From Candidatus Kuenenia stuttgartensis (GTDB taxonomy: Bacteria > Planctomycetota > Planctomycetia > Isosphaerales > Isosphaeraceae), in NCBI GenBank assembly GCA_945865635.1, contig CAMBEP010000025.1, positions 1-64,000 of the forward strand: 64,000 nt of DNA, in the 5' to 3' direction. The translations under genes and the position numbers were made by a program. Of the stretch, positions 43,089-52,549 are shown piece by piece (positions within the stretch are counted from its first letter, which is position 1; every line of letters starts with the position of its first letter). The notes under the pieces are model-generated. The model did no database searches and was not told where the DNA came from. It was given only the letters and a program-made list of their open reading frames with translations.

Positions 43089-43859
43089 TCAGCCCCCCAC
43101 CTTTACATTCGCTTCAGCCGCAGCATCGGCTTTGTCTACCAAGTGAAAGAAGAGATCTTCCAGGTCTTTCTGCCCATGCTCCGCAAGCAGGCCATCAATC
43201 GTGCCGATGGCTTGCAGCCGGCCGCGGTGAATGATCGCCACACGCTGGCAAAGCCGCATGACTTCATGCATGGAGTGTGTCGATAGAATGATCGTTTTAC
43301 CACTCTCCTTCAACTCCCTGATCTTTTGCAGAAGCACTCTCGCCACCAGCACATCCAGACCACTGGTGGGCTCATCAAATATCAGAACCTGGGGATCGTG
43401 AATGATGGTGCGGGCGATGGAGACCTTCTGCTTCATACCTGTCGACATTTTGCTTCCCAGAAGGTCGCGAAATGAGTTCATCTGAAGCCAGTGGAATATC
43501 TCTTCCATACGCTGCTTCAATACAGGTTTGGTCATCCCATTGAGACGACCAAAAAACTCGACTGTCTCCCAAGCCGTCATTCGGTCGTAAATCGCTGTCG
43601 CATTAGACATAAAACCAATATTCTCACGCACTTGCTGAGGCTCGCGCACAACGTCAAAACCAGCAATACTTGCCCGACCTGACGATGGCTTCAAAACGGT
43701 CGAAAGCATCCGCAATGTCGTGGTTTTACCAGCCCCGTTCGGGCCCAAAAGACCAAATATTTCGCCTGGATGACACTCAAAACTTACATCATCCACTGCC
43801 GAAATCGGCCCGCGTTTGTAGTCTTCAAAGACTTTCGAAAGGTGGCTGACTTCGATCAT
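43089..43859 (-). CDS. NatA-type ABC transporter ATP-binding protein
   Basis: The ATPase of the NatAB-like exporter. It has Walker [10 protein letters not shown], the signature [14 protein letters not shown], Walker [13 protein letters not shown] and the switch histidine in LSTHSMHEV. The 256-residue form starts at ATG 43859 with [11 protein letters not shown], the usual beginning. Longer starts at 43895, 43901 and 43919 would add a tail unlike the family. Six bases separate it from the permease. The unit order is ATPase, permease-protease, amidohydrolase on the minus strand. Confidence 0.92.
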   Translation of the reverse strand: MIEVSHLSKVFEDYKRGPISAVDDVSFECHPGEIFGLLGPNGAGKTTTLRMLSTVLKPSSGRASIAGFDVVREPQQVRENIGFMSNATAIYDRMTAWETVEFFGRLNGMTKPVLKQRMEEIFHWLQMNSFRDLLGSKMSTGMKQKVSIARTIIHDPQVLIFDEPTSGLDVLVARVLLQKIRELKESGKTIILSTHSMHEVMRLCQRVAIIHRGRLQAIGTIDGLLAEHGQKDLEDLFFHLVDKADAAAEANVKVGG

Positions 43860-44111
43860 CGGAAACGGCCCCGGAACAGAATTACAGGAAATCATCAACA
43901 TTCTCTGTTGAGATTCCAAATCTCTTAATGATTGACTTTATCAAGTTCACCATCGATCTGGAAATGTTGGTAAATCCAGATTCATTCTCAGTCAAATCCT
44001 CGTTGCATGAAATCTAAAGGCGATATCCACCGCTGACACCTAAAAAAAGGACCGGAGCATTGGCTCCGGTCGGCTCGTCAGCAGTGATTATTTTTTCTCG
44101 GCGTGCAGGAT
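43860..44111. other. Intergenic region with terminator
   Basis: The stretch between the NatA-type ATPase and the HEAT-repeat gene carries the terminator at 44042-44071. The remaining bases show no gene. Confidence 0.5.
44042..44071 (-). terminator. Rho-independent terminator after the HEAT-repeat gene
   Basis: GACCGGAGC and GCTCCGGTC form a perfect nine-base stem with an ATTG loop. On the minus strand it is followed by CCTTTTTTT. It ends the HEAT-repeat gene 40 bases after its stop and insulates the downstream NatAB unit. Confidence 0.85.
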
Positions 44112-45389
44112 TCAGTTTGCCCGGATCGTTGTTACCGTTGATTTTGGAGCCAAGACCGATTGCCTCTCTGGCAAGGGCGGCAACGTTATGCTGATGGACG
44201 CCGTAGACTGTGCCCGAACCACCTTCTCGGCAGACTTTCGAACAGCATCGGATGTATCTTTTTCAGAGATCACCTGCAAGCGGCGGATCAAATCACCACT
44301 GACTTTACGCTTGGCAATTGCCTCTACAGCCTTGAGCCTGACAGAAGCGTCTGAATCCTCAACAAGTCGAGCCAGCCAGACTCCAGCGTCCACATCCACC
44401 GATTCATCAAGCTTACCAATCACCGAAACCCTGATCGTTGGGTCCCTGCTGACAATCATCTTGCCAAGCGAAATCTGGATTTCTGAGAGACCTCGTGCAT
44501 TCAACGCCAGTTCGGCGGATCCTCGCACCAATTGCTGATCGTCGTAAAGCAGACCCAAAAGTTGTTCGTCAGGGATCAAACCCGGCCTGAGCGCGAAATA
44601 ACGGATCACTTCGGCTCTGACAAACGGCTCTTTATCCTTCAACAGCTCCAAGGCAGGAGCCGCTGCCAAATCAATCGGCAAAACCGAAAGGCACCTCATG
44701 GCCGCCAGCCGGGCTGGAATTTCGGTATCCTTCAGAAACGGCTGAACCAGTTGCAGCATGCCACCCTTCCAAGCCGCGAGTGTATTGCGTTCTACGGTGA
44801 AGATGTCTCGCCCCGGCACCCAATTCCAGACCACAGCCACTTGATCAATCGCAGCAGCGCGCACTTCGCAATCTTTATCTGTGGTGCCTTTGGCAAGTGT
44901 TTCGCGAACGGGGTCGAGCAGGTCCGACCATGTCGAAGCCACATTGTCCCGGCCCAACAAAACCAGCATGCGACCCGCCATTTTCATGGCAATCTTTCTC
45001 GCTTCAGGTTCAAATTTTGCCGCAGATTCCGCCGTGGCCTGCATCACTCGCTTCCAACTGGCAATTTCAGCCGTTGTCGGTGCTGACGGACTCACTTCTG
45101 GGCGGTTTGGCATCTCCATAGATCGCTGGTAAGCCAATCCAAGTGCCGATACGTTCCCTTTCCGGATTTGCTCGACAAGCCCATCCAGCGAAACCGTTTC
45201 CAGATTGGTTTGAGCACCGCCGGCAGATGGCACCAAAACGGACCCAACCGTAGGCTTAGAAGACGCTTTGGGCTTCTCCGTCCGACCTATCCAAAAAACT
45301 CCAGCAGCCAGAGCCGCCATGGCCAAGCCCCCGGCAGGCAGGATCCAGCGAACCACAGAATTGTCAGTCGAACGTTGAGTTACGCTCAT
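44112..45389 (-). CDS. Membrane-anchored HEAT-repeat protein
   Basis: The 425-residue protein has one N-terminal membrane segment (WILPAGGLAMAALAAGVFWIG, residues 15-35) and a mostly helical outer or periplasmic part. From about residue 130 there are HEAT-type repeats such as DCEVRAAAIDQVAVVWNW, IPARLAAMRCLSVL, EPFVRAEVIRYFAL and DASVRLKAVEAIAKRKVSGD. The C-terminus (SITLPPLPERQ) is extended. HEAT repeats give a protein-binding scaffold; no partner is evident. A hairpin at 45421-45441 lies in its 5' region and a strong terminator follows the gene. Confidence 0.72.
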   Translation of the reverse strand: MSVTQRSTDNSVVRWILPAGGLAMAALAAGVFWIGRTEKPKASSKPTVGSVLVPSAGGAQTNLETVSLDGLVEQIRKGNVSALGLAYQRSMEMPNRPEVSPSAPTTAEIASWKRVMQATAESAAKFEPEARKIAMKMAGRMLVLLGRDNVASTWSDLLDPVRETLAKGTTDKDCEVRAAAIDQVAVVWNWVPGRDIFTVERNTLAAWKGGMLQLVQPFLKDTEIPARLAAMRCLSVLPIDLAAAPALELLKDKEPFVRAEVIRYFALRPGLIPDEQLLGLLYDDQQLVRGSAELALNARGLSEIQISLGKMIVSRDPTIRVSVIGKLDESVDVDAGVWLARLVEDSDASVRLKAVEAIAKRKVSGDLIRRLQVISEKDTSDAVRKSAEKVVRAQSTASISITLPPLPERQSVLAPKSTVTTIRAN

Positions 45390-45420
45390 GGTAGCCTCCT
45401 TGCCGCCACGGTTCTTGAAA

Positions 45421-45441
45421 ACGACTCCGCTTTAGAGTCGT
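45421..45441 (-). promoter_or_regulatory. Hairpin before the HEAT-repeat gene
   Basis: ACGACTC and GAGTCGT form a perfect seven-base stem with a seven-base loop in the 5' region of the HEAT-repeat gene. It may stabilise or control the transcript; no consensus riboswitch or protein site was recognised. Confidence 0.3.
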
Positions 45442-45588
45442 ACTATGGCGGGCAACTTAACAAAATCTCAAAATCTGACAAGACAACTTTTCTACTTCGA
45501 CATGGTTTTGTCCCAAACTTGAGCAAATTCCGCGAATTTTTATAAGCTCAGGCTTGAATTTATACGTGATCATACCAGCTCGTGCCCC

Positions 45589-45846
45589 TTACTTGGCTCT
45601 CGTAGAGACCAAATCCAAGGCACGTGTCTCAGATTCAAGGCATTCAATCAGGATCTTGGATTGCTCATCCGCCATCTTCTGGTCAGAGTTGTTCACAGCC
45701 TGACGTAAACCAGGCAAAGGCCAGGCAGCATAACCCGTTGTCAAACCAAGTGCATAAATCACATGCTTGTACCATTCCCTACCCGGTAGACCGGAACGGC
45801 TCAGAAACGATCGATCCACGGCCGTAATCGCGGCATTGACAGACTC
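45589..45846 (-). pseudogene. C-terminal remnant of an M28 glutamate-carboxypeptidase-like gene
   Basis: The frame between TAA 45847-45849 and the TAA near 45589 encodes about 85 residues beginning ESVNAAITAVDRSFLSRSG. The segment LPGREWYKHVIYALGLTTGY followed by WPLPGLRQAV matches the TFR-dimer domain that ends M28 peptidases of the glutamate carboxypeptidase II kind, where an aromatic-rich WYxHxIYAPG pattern is expected. The peptidase domain and signal peptide are missing, and the frame is stopped just upstream. It is therefore probably a leftover, not a working gene. The only start codons give a fragment that could not fold as a peptidase. Downstream bases are non-coding. Confidence 0.7.
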
Positions 45847-46167
45847 TTATCTTACTTCGACAGGCTAGTCAAATCGGCCCAGCTTGAAAAGCCCCCTCAT
45901 AAAGCGACTCTTGATTTTGATGACTTGACACCTGATAACAAAACTTGATAAGATGCATGCATGCAGTGATGCATTCTCAATCTAAGCGAGCAATTTTGAC
46001 AATATGGAACAATGAGGTAAGTTGTTCTTAGGAATGTGCAGGGAATGCGCGCTGTGATTGAATTCGACTGAGCATGGAGGAGAAGCTGTGGTGACCAATC
46101 ATATACAAGCATAAGACAACACGTAATCGCTAAAATCAGCGGTTACGAACCGGGAGTGACGAGACCG
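45847..46167. other. Intergenic region before the surface-protein gene
   Basis: This 321-base stretch follows the pseudogene. It holds the candidate promoter at 45925-45954 and a TGCATGCATGC repeat-like run, and leaves a leader of about 200 bases before the surface protein. No other gene was seen. Confidence 0.5.
45925..45954 (+). promoter_or_regulatory. Candidate sigma-70 promoter for the surface-protein gene
   Basis: A perfect TTGACA (45925-45930), an 18-base spacer and TAAGAT (45949-45954) match the vegetative pattern well. The implied start is near 45961, giving a leader of about 205 bases before the ATG at 46168. Confidence 0.5.
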
Positions 46168-48696
46168 ATGAACCATCGAACCGAATCTTGGTCCAAGACT
46201 TCCAAACGGATCACCAGACGAGCCCGTCATCAATGGCGCGGCACCGTCGAATTGCTTGAACAGAAGCAATTGCTGACCACCTTCAGCGTGACCAATTATG
46301 GCAGTGATCTTAACACTCCCAACACTTTGGCATGGGCCATTACCCAGTCTAACCTGAACCCAGGGCAAGACGTCATTGATTTCAACCTCGGTGGTGGTGG
46401 CCTCAAAACCATTACCCTGACCACCGAATTGCCGCCCATTACCGATTTTGTCATGATCGATGGGACAACCCAGCCGGGATACAACCCCGCCGATATGACT
46501 CCTGTGATCCAGATCAGTGGTGCTTATATAGGCGATACGAGCACTGTACCGCCATTTTATTTCACTCCAAAACCAAATATCAGCGGATTCGTAATCAATA
46601 CAGGTGCGAATGCATTCAGCAGCACAACCACCCTTAAGGGAATGGCAATTGGCGGTTTCACCGGCTCTGGGGTAGAAATCTTCGATTCCAATAATGTGCT
46701 GATCCAAAATTCAAATATTGGCACAGATGCCAGTGGTCTCTTGGCCAATAAGAATTGCTCTGCAGGCGTCTTAGCCAGAAACAGTAGCAATATCCAGATC
46801 GGTGGGACTGCTGCCGAAGATTTCAACATCATCTCTGGCAATGAATCCAGTGGCATCGTTTTGGTGAATGTGACCGGTGCAGTCATCCAGGGCAACAAAA
46901 TCGGTGTTGACAACACGGGTTTAGCTCCTCTGCCAAACGCATTGGATGGAATCAACATCACCAACTCCTCCAATATCCTCATCGGTGTCGCCACTCCGAC
47001 CACCTCCAATCCTTCCCCCCTGCCAACACCGGGAGTCCCGTCGGTCAACCCAGGTGAATTCCTGACATTTCCCAAAGGTGGCAACACCATCGCCGCCAAC
47101 GGGCGTGATGGTATCGTAATTTGGGGCAATCAAGCCGCAACCGCCACACTTCCGGTGCCATTGCCCAATCAGGTGCTCAATAATGTCGTTGGATTCTCAC
47201 ACATCGACATCTATGGCCTGGAAATCAATCTCGGAAATAAAAGCAATGGGGTGCTGATCGGTAATAACTCGTCCAGCAACCTGGTTCAACAAAACCTGAT
47301 CCTCAATAATGGCGGAAATGGTATCGTTGTTCAATCAGGCAACTTCAACGCCCTTTATGCCAACGAATACGAAAACAACGCTCTGCTCGCTATCGACCTG
47401 AATTACGACGGGTCGACTCCAAACGATATCGACGATTCCGATCGCGGTGCAAACGAAAACCTGAATTATCCAAACCTGACTTCTGCCCAATCCAGCGCAA
47501 CGACCACCACGATCCTGGGCAATTATCAGGGTGCCGCCAATACCAGTCTCGCGATCCAGATTTACACCAATCCTGCAAGCCTTAACCTGAATCCTGTTCA
47601 GGGCAGGCACTATCTCGGCTACCTGAATGTCACGACCGATGCGAATGGAGTGGCCAACTTTAAGTTTGTGACCACTTATCGACTCGATCTGAATGAAAAA
47701 GTTACCTCCATCGCCAGCGATGTTTCAGGCAATACCTCTGAAATCAGTGCTTTCGTCCAGGTCAAGCCAGCCCCAACCGACGTCGCCATTACCATGAACG
47801 CAAACCCCACCACGGTTGTTCAGGATAATTCCTCAGTCATTTCTACGATAGTCACCAATCAAGGCTTGAGCAACGCCAGCAATGTGGTTGTGACGATCAG
47901 CATACCAGCAGGCTTCACCATCACTGCGACCACTCCTGCCGGTCTCTCCATTCTGAACAATGTGATCACAGCCACATACGACGCACTCAACGCAGGTGCA
48001 TCGCAGACCATCACCGCAACCCTCAAAGCAACCCAGCTTGGAACCTTCCAGATCGGTGGATCCGTCACTCTGAACGAAACCGATATCCAGCCATCCAACA
48101 ACCAGACATCCACTACCCTCACCGTAACCGAATCAAGCTCTAACCCTGTTGACAATTCAGGTGGAACAGGGACAGGAACTGGGACGGGGACAGGAACTGG
48201 GACGGGGACAGGGACGGGAACCGGTACGGGGACAGGAACGGGAACGGTGACTCCACCTGTTGTACCAAGTCCTGCTCCTCATGTTATGTCTGTTCAAAGA
48301 CTGACCAACAATCGCAAAGTCAGTGTTAAGCTGACATACGATCAGCCGATGGACGCCGTAAGTGTCGTCAATGCGTCGAACTATTACTTTACCATGCCTG
48401 GCAAGGACAATAAGTTTGGCACGGCAGACGACAAAACCTTCGGTGCCCAATTTGTGGTTTACACAGCGGCAACCAACTCTGTTTTGATCACACCTTACCA
48501 GCCACATTCGATCGTCAATCGAGCCATGCGCATGACCATTCTGGGTGTCACCTCAACCAGTGTGGCTTCGGCTTCCGGAACCTTTCTTGATGGTGGCAAT
48601 CTCGGCAAGCCATCAAATTTCCTCTCCGTCGTCCCATTGGGCGGTTCGGTCCTCAATACGACGGCCATCGCCAAAGTTAGACGCCTGATTCGATAA
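46168..48696 (+). CDS. Large beta-helix surface protein, planctomycete type
   Basis: The 842-residue protein has a basic N-terminus (RITRRARHQWRG) and the segment VELLEQKQLLTTFSVT, close to the L-E-x-R-x-L-L motif at the start of many planctomycete surface proteins and probably an export or anchoring signal. Residues about 140-390 carry repeated GVxIxxSxxNxIxxNxIG-type phrases of a right-handed beta-helix. A CARDB/DUF11-like domain follows around 540-655, then a 28-residue Gly-Thr repeat, and a beta-rich C-terminal domain starting HVMSVQRLTNNRKVSV. It is probably cell-surface or secreted. Its ligand is unknown. ATG 46168 was preferred to an overlapping GTG at 46156. Confidence 0.75.
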   Translation: MNHRTESWSKTSKRITRRARHQWRGTVELLEQKQLLTTFSVTNYGSDLNTPNTLAWAITQSNLNPGQDVIDFNLGGGGLKTITLTTELPPITDFVMIDGTTQPGYNPADMTPVIQISGAYIGDTSTVPPFYFTPKPNISGFVINTGANAFSSTTTLKGMAIGGFTGSGVEIFDSNNVLIQNSNIGTDASGLLANKNCSAGVLARNSSNIQIGGTAAEDFNIISGNESSGIVLVNVTGAVIQGNKIGVDNTGLAPLPNALDGINITNSSNILIGVATPTTSNPSPLPTPGVPSVNPGEFLTFPKGGNTIAANGRDGIVIWGNQAATATLPVPLPNQVLNNVVGFSHIDIYGLEINLGNKSNGVLIGNNSSSNLVQQNLILNNGGNGIVVQSGNFNALYANEYENNALLAIDLNYDGSTPNDIDDSDRGANENLNYPNLTSAQSSATTTTILGNYQGAANTSLAIQIYTNPASLNLNPVQGRHYLGYLNVTTDANGVANFKFVTTYRLDLNEKVTSIASDVSGNTSEISAFVQVKPAPTDVAITMNANPTTVVQDNSSVISTIVTNQGLSNASNVVVTISIPAGFTITATTPAGLSILNNVITATYDALNAGASQTITATLKATQLGTFQIGGSVTLNETDIQPSNNQTSTTLTVTESSSNPVDNSGGTGTGTGTGTGTGTGTGTGTGTGTGTGTVTPPVVPSPAPHVMSVQRLTNNRKVSVKLTYDQPMDAVSVVNASNYYFTMPGKDNKFGTADDKTFGAQFVVYTAATNSVLITPYQPHSIVNRAMRMTILGVTSTSVASASGTFLDGGNLGKPSNFLSVVPLGGSVLNTTAIAKVRRLIR
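48163..48246 (+). repeat. GGx-ACx hexanucleotide repeat (Gly-Thr linker)
   Basis: Fourteen in-frame copies of a six-base unit GG(A/G/T)-AC(A/C/G/T) encode alternating Gly-Thr between the CARDB-like and C-terminal domains. Third bases vary, so copies are not identical. Such low-complexity tracts are prone to length change. Confidence 0.9.
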
Positions 48697-49056
48697 GACC
48701 GACAAACCAGCTTCAAAAACCGATTTTAAAAAAGAACGTAGCCCAGTGGTTACGTTCTTTCCATTTCTATTGAGGTCTCTCTGATCGACTTTGCCTGAGC
48801 CATTTTTCTTCTGAGAACTTCCCAGAATCGTTGTGACTTGGCCTCGGTTCGGGTATGTTGTACACGATCGTGAATTCTAATCGTTTGGGTGATGGACCTC
48901 CCGAATTTCTAAAATTGGAAACGGAAATCCGCCAGCTCGGTCTTTTGGCTATCAGTCATTGGCTCGGGCGGTTTGACCTTCAGGCTACTGGAGATCGGTA
49001 TCGTGAGTTTGTCATCTGCAATCGCATCGAAGGTTGACCATTCGTTCCTCACTCGG
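48697..49056. other. Intergenic region with hairpin before the MFS-SpeE gene
   Basis: The 360 bases hold the hairpin at 48731-48760 and no clear gene. The frame of the following MFS-SpeE gene is open back to 48973, but the conserved region starts after ATG 49057. Confidence 0.45.
48731..48760. terminator. Hairpin after the surface-protein gene
   Basis: AAAGAACGTA and TACGTTCTTT form a perfect ten-base stem with a ten-base loop, 34 bases after the surface-protein stop. The plus strand has only a weak T tract afterwards; the minus strand has a better one. It may act in both directions. Confidence 0.55.
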
Positions 49057-51726
49057 ATGAGCCATCGAGTTCTACCGTACAAACTCGCCTTTTTATGTAG
49101 CCTGAGCATCATGATTCTGGAGCTTGAGGCCAGCCGGCTGGTTGCCCGACATGTTGGCTCAAGCCTGGCTGTATGGACAAGTGTGATCGGAATCATGCTG
49201 GCTGGAATCTGCCTGGGCAATGCCTTGGGTGGCCGGCTGGCCGATAAAGCATCGCCAAGACGGCTGATTGGCCCCATGCTTGGCTTGGGTGCAGCCATGA
49301 CGATCATTTCCCTGCTTGTAAACGACTTCGCAGGCCCATCGATCAGCGCCATGGACAGCCTCGGGTTCAATGTTCGTGCCTTGATACTGATCTCGCTCGA
49401 CTTCCTGATACCCACCACCATGCTCGGTATGATAAGCCCAATTGTCGCCAAAATGGCGGTCGAGCAAGCCACCCGCAAGGGCTCCGCAATCGGTTTGATC
49501 TATTTTGTCGGTGCTGTAGGTTCGATTGTCGGGACATTTATTGCCGGCTACTATCTGATCTTCGTCGCCCCTACATCCACCATTGTTGCACTTGTCGCAG
49601 GAATGCTTGCACTCCTTTGTCTTTATGTTGCATGGGACACCAAACAATTACGCATTTTGGCACTTTTGACCGTCATCCTGATCGGGCTCGGAACAACCGC
49701 ATCGATTGCCCGACTGCTTGGCTCTGAGCGTGCCCTCCCTTTATTGCTCCGTGTTTTTGGCCCAATCGGCTCGGAAGTTGCCTTTTTTGGTGGAGTCGGG
49801 CTCTCTGTCCCAATGATCGGCGGCTACCTCAGTTGCCTCTTGCTTGGAATTGCAAGTGTAATCAACCTACGTTTCGTCCTCAAACAGGGGCTCGACGAAA
49901 CGACACCTCAATCGCTCTCTCTGAATCTCAATGAAGTGGCTCCTCCCCCTCCTGCAGAGCAAGTCATCCTGTGGGATCTCGCCTTGATGAGCTTCCTGGC
50001 AAGCCTTGCCTTTATGGCTTTTGAAATGGTTGCAGGCCGCCTGGTAAGCCGCCACCTCGGGTCGAGTATCTATGGCTGGACAACCGTCATCGGTGTCCTC
50101 TTGGGCGGGCTCAGTCTAGGCAACTTCTTCGGTGGCTGGCTCTCAAACTTCACCACCAAGAAATCCTTGCCAGCCTTCTTTTTCATGCTCTGCTCCATCA
50201 CAATTCTTGCCAGTCTTGTGCTTGAAAGCCCTGCCAATCTGCTCATGGAAAAAGTGGAATGGTTCCGAGACCACTCGCCATTCCTTTCGGACGCAATCGT
50301 CATGACCGGCTACCCTTGGTGGCAGCGCGTGCTTTATGTTGTGACCGTCTGTTTCCTGCCAGCTTCGATTGCACTTGGCACTCTCAGCCCGATGCTCGCC
50401 AAAATGGCGATCGATCGCTCTACAGCCGCAGGCCAGGTGGGCCGCTCCATCGGGGTTGTCTATTCCTGGGGTATGGTGGGATCCATACTTGGTACATTCC
50501 TGACCGGCTTTTTCCTGATCGACATCTTCGGCACAAAGGTCATGCTGCTCGTCATTTCCGCATCAATGGCCGCCTGTGGCGCTGTGTTGGGCGGAATTCT
50601 GCAGTCCGCATGGGCAGGCTTACCGCTGGGCCTCTGTGTGATCGCACTTGTCCCGACCGACTGGTTTCAGACTCAGGCCCTGAAACTCGGCCTTCGCGAA
50701 CCGGTGGGCCTGCCTACGGCTCAGGAAGAACCACTTGCATGGCTTGATGAAAGTCAGTACTACTACATCAAGGTGAATAATGAGCCTGAAGGCGACTCCC
50801 AAAAACGCACGATCGTTTTGGACAACCTGATCCACGGCTACTTTATTTTGGGTCATCCAGAACGTCTGGATTACGACTACGAACACATCTATGCCTTGGT
50901 GGCACAGCGGGTGGCCGAAGCGAAAACGGCTTCTGCTGGCAAAAAAGATGTGAAAGAAGCAGACCTTTCGACACTGTTTCTTGGCGGAGGTGCTTACACC
51001 TTCCCACGTTACATGCAATACAACTACCCCAGGACCCTTTGTGACGTTGCGGAAATCGATCCAGCCGTCTTGAAAGCCAACCACGCTGCGATGGGTTTGC
51101 CAAAAGAGACTCCAACCATTCAGACAACCATTGGCGATGCCCGTCAGTTTGTGCTCAAAAATCAGGGCGTAAAGAAATATGACCTGATTTTTGGAGATGC
51201 ATTCAACGACTTCTCAGTGCCCTGGCACCTGACCACTCGCGAGTTTAACGACAAGCTTGCGAATCTGATGTCAGAGAATGGCGTCTATATGATCAACATC
51301 ATCGATGTTTACGAATCTGATAAAACCGCTCGTGAAACCGCCAAACGCAATAATCTAAACGAGGAATCGGAGCTCAACAGAGCAAAGAAACTTGGCGGAT
51401 TCTTGTCAAGCTGGGTCAAAACGGCACGCCTAACATTCCCTCACATCTATGTTTACGGCACAGAATCGGAACCTGGCGAAGGCGAGCGGGAAACCTTCGT
51501 GGTGGTGGTCTCCAAGAATCCCATCGACCTGAAGGATCTTGGAAAGCGGCCAACCGATCCAAAATTCGAAAAGATGAACAGTGTTGGTCAGTTCCAGCCT
51601 GAGCCGTTCCCTGAACTGAACATGAATGAACTTAATGTCCGCGCCCGCGGAATCATTCTGACCGACGACTACGCACCAGTGGAAAACCTGCTTGCACCTG
51701 TTGCGGCCACACGCGGCGACGAATGA
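49057..51726 (+). CDS. Duplicated-MFS/spermidine-synthase fusion
   Basis: The roughly 889-residue protein has a membrane region of two similar halves: LELEASRLVARHVGSSLAVWTSVIGIMLAGICLGNALGG near residues 20-60 and AFEMVAGRLVSRHLGSSIYGWTTVIGVLLGGLSLGNFFGG near residues 330-370, each followed by further helices. The last 290 residues are a spermidine-synthase-like domain with LGGGAYTFPRYMQ, AEIDPAVLKANHAAMG and YDLIFGDAFNDFSVPWHLTT. Fusions of these two parts are known, but their reaction is not settled; no SAM decarboxylase is present nearby. It may transfer an aminopropyl or related group coupled to export. ATG 49057 was chosen over the upstream TTG. Confidence 0.82.
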   Translation: MSHRVLPYKLAFLCSLSIMILELEASRLVARHVGSSLAVWTSVIGIMLAGICLGNALGGRLADKASPRRLIGPMLGLGAAMTIISLLVNDFAGPSISAMDSLGFNVRALILISLDFLIPTTMLGMISPIVAKMAVEQATRKGSAIGLIYFVGAVGSIVGTFIAGYYLIFVAPTSTIVALVAGMLALLCLYVAWDTKQLRILALLTVILIGLGTTASIARLLGSERALPLLLRVFGPIGSEVAFFGGVGLSVPMIGGYLSCLLLGIASVINLRFVLKQGLDETTPQSLSLNLNEVAPPPPAEQVILWDLALMSFLASLAFMAFEMVAGRLVSRHLGSSIYGWTTVIGVLLGGLSLGNFFGGWLSNFTTKKSLPAFFFMLCSITILASLVLESPANLLMEKVEWFRDHSPFLSDAIVMTGYPWWQRVLYVVTVCFLPASIALGTLSPMLAKMAIDRSTAAGQVGRSIGVVYSWGMVGSILGTFLTGFFLIDIFGTKVMLLVISASMAACGAVLGGILQSAWAGLPLGLCVIALVPTDWFQTQALKLGLREPVGLPTAQEEPLAWLDESQYYYIKVNNEPEGDSQKRTIVLDNLIHGYFILGHPERLDYDYEHIYALVAQRVAEAKTASAGKKDVKEADLSTLFLGGGAYTFPRYMQYNYPRTLCDVAEIDPAVLKANHAAMGLPKETPTIQTTIGDARQFVLKNQGVKKYDLIFGDAFNDFSVPWHLTTREFNDKLANLMSENGVYMINIIDVYESDKTARETAKRNNLNEESELNRAKKLGGFLSSWVKTARLTFPHIYVYGTESEPGEGERETFVVVVSKNPIDLKDLGKRPTDPKFEKMNSVGQFQPEPFPELNMNELNVRARGIILTDDYAPVENLLAPVAATRGDE

Positions 51727-51777
51727 TGCAAGCCTGTTTTTTTGATCCATTCTTCCCAGACTTCAAGGCGGTGATCT

Positions 51778-52329
51778 GTGGCAAAGCGGCAATGGTTGCT
51801 GGTAATTCTGCTGATCACTGTCTGGTTTGGTGCGAGCAGGTACAACTCTCGGGTGAGCCAGATGTCAGGCTCTGGATTTTCGGCACCAAATCTGACTGAG
51901 CCTGCCCTGCCCCGAAAGATGGCAACCGGTTGGACACTTTTAGACTCTAACGGCAAGCTCTTTGACTGGTCTTCGACAAAAGATCGGCTAATCTTGGTGA
52001 ACATCTGGGCGACCTGGTGCCCACCCTGCCGAGCAGAACTCCCATCTCTCGCGAACCTTGCGAACGACAAATCGTTAAGCGATGAGGTCGTGGTGCTTTG
52101 TGTCTCAACGGACGACCGTCCAGAGGCTCTAAAGTCCTACCTGCAAAAGAACAACTTGACTTTCCCTGCGTATTTCGCACCTGAACTGCCTTTTGACTTT
52201 GTGACTGAGGGCATTCCTGCAACTTTCTTGATAAATTCGCAAGGAGAACTTCTTGGTTCTGAAGTTGGGGCTGCCCGCTGGGATGCACCCGAATTTATCC
52301 AACAGTTGAAAAATCGAAAATCCAAGTAA
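51778..52329 (+). CDS. TlpA-type membrane-anchored thioredoxin
   Basis: This 183-residue periplasmic thiol-disulfide protein has an N-terminal membrane anchor (QWLLVILLITVWFGA) and a thioredoxin fold. NIWATWCPPCRAELPSLA holds the redox motif C81-P-P-C84, and GIPATFLINSQGELLG holds the cis-Pro loop. Such proteins reduce or isomerise disulfides outside the cytoplasm, often for cytochrome maturation. The start is a GTG. It lies between the MFS-SpeE gene and a small membrane-protein gene. Confidence 0.9.
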   Translation: MAKRQWLLVILLITVWFGASRYNSRVSQMSGSGFSAPNLTEPALPRKMATGWTLLDSNGKLFDWSSTKDRLILVNIWATWCPPCRAELPSLANLANDKSLSDEVVVLCVSTDDRPEALKSYLQKNNLTFPAYFAPELPFDFVTEGIPATFLINSQGELLGSEVGAARWDAPEFIQQLKNRKSK

Positions 52330-52549
52330 GCTTATGACAAACCATTGAGTTTCATGCTATATTAAAGAGGCTTTGGAAACAAAAAGATAATCTCATCTTC
52401 GTCTTTCTACAAAGATGATCATTCCGGCCCCGATCAAGGGTTTTGTTGGAAAGGTGATTTTCGCTTGTTGATCCTGCTTGAACTCTTTAGCTGAGCTTCA
52501 TGCCTTCCAAACGCAAAACAAGAACTCTTTTCTCCGTGTCGAGTGCATC

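Noticed and set aside
44532-45086. 184-codon open frame opposite the HEAT-repeat gene
   Set aside because: The minus strand carries the HEAT repeats. This frame is a shadow without motifs.
48163-48246. Regular short repeat that could be taken for a CRISPR array
   Set aside because: The six-base units are contiguous without spacers and stay in the reading frame of the surface protein as Gly-Thr.
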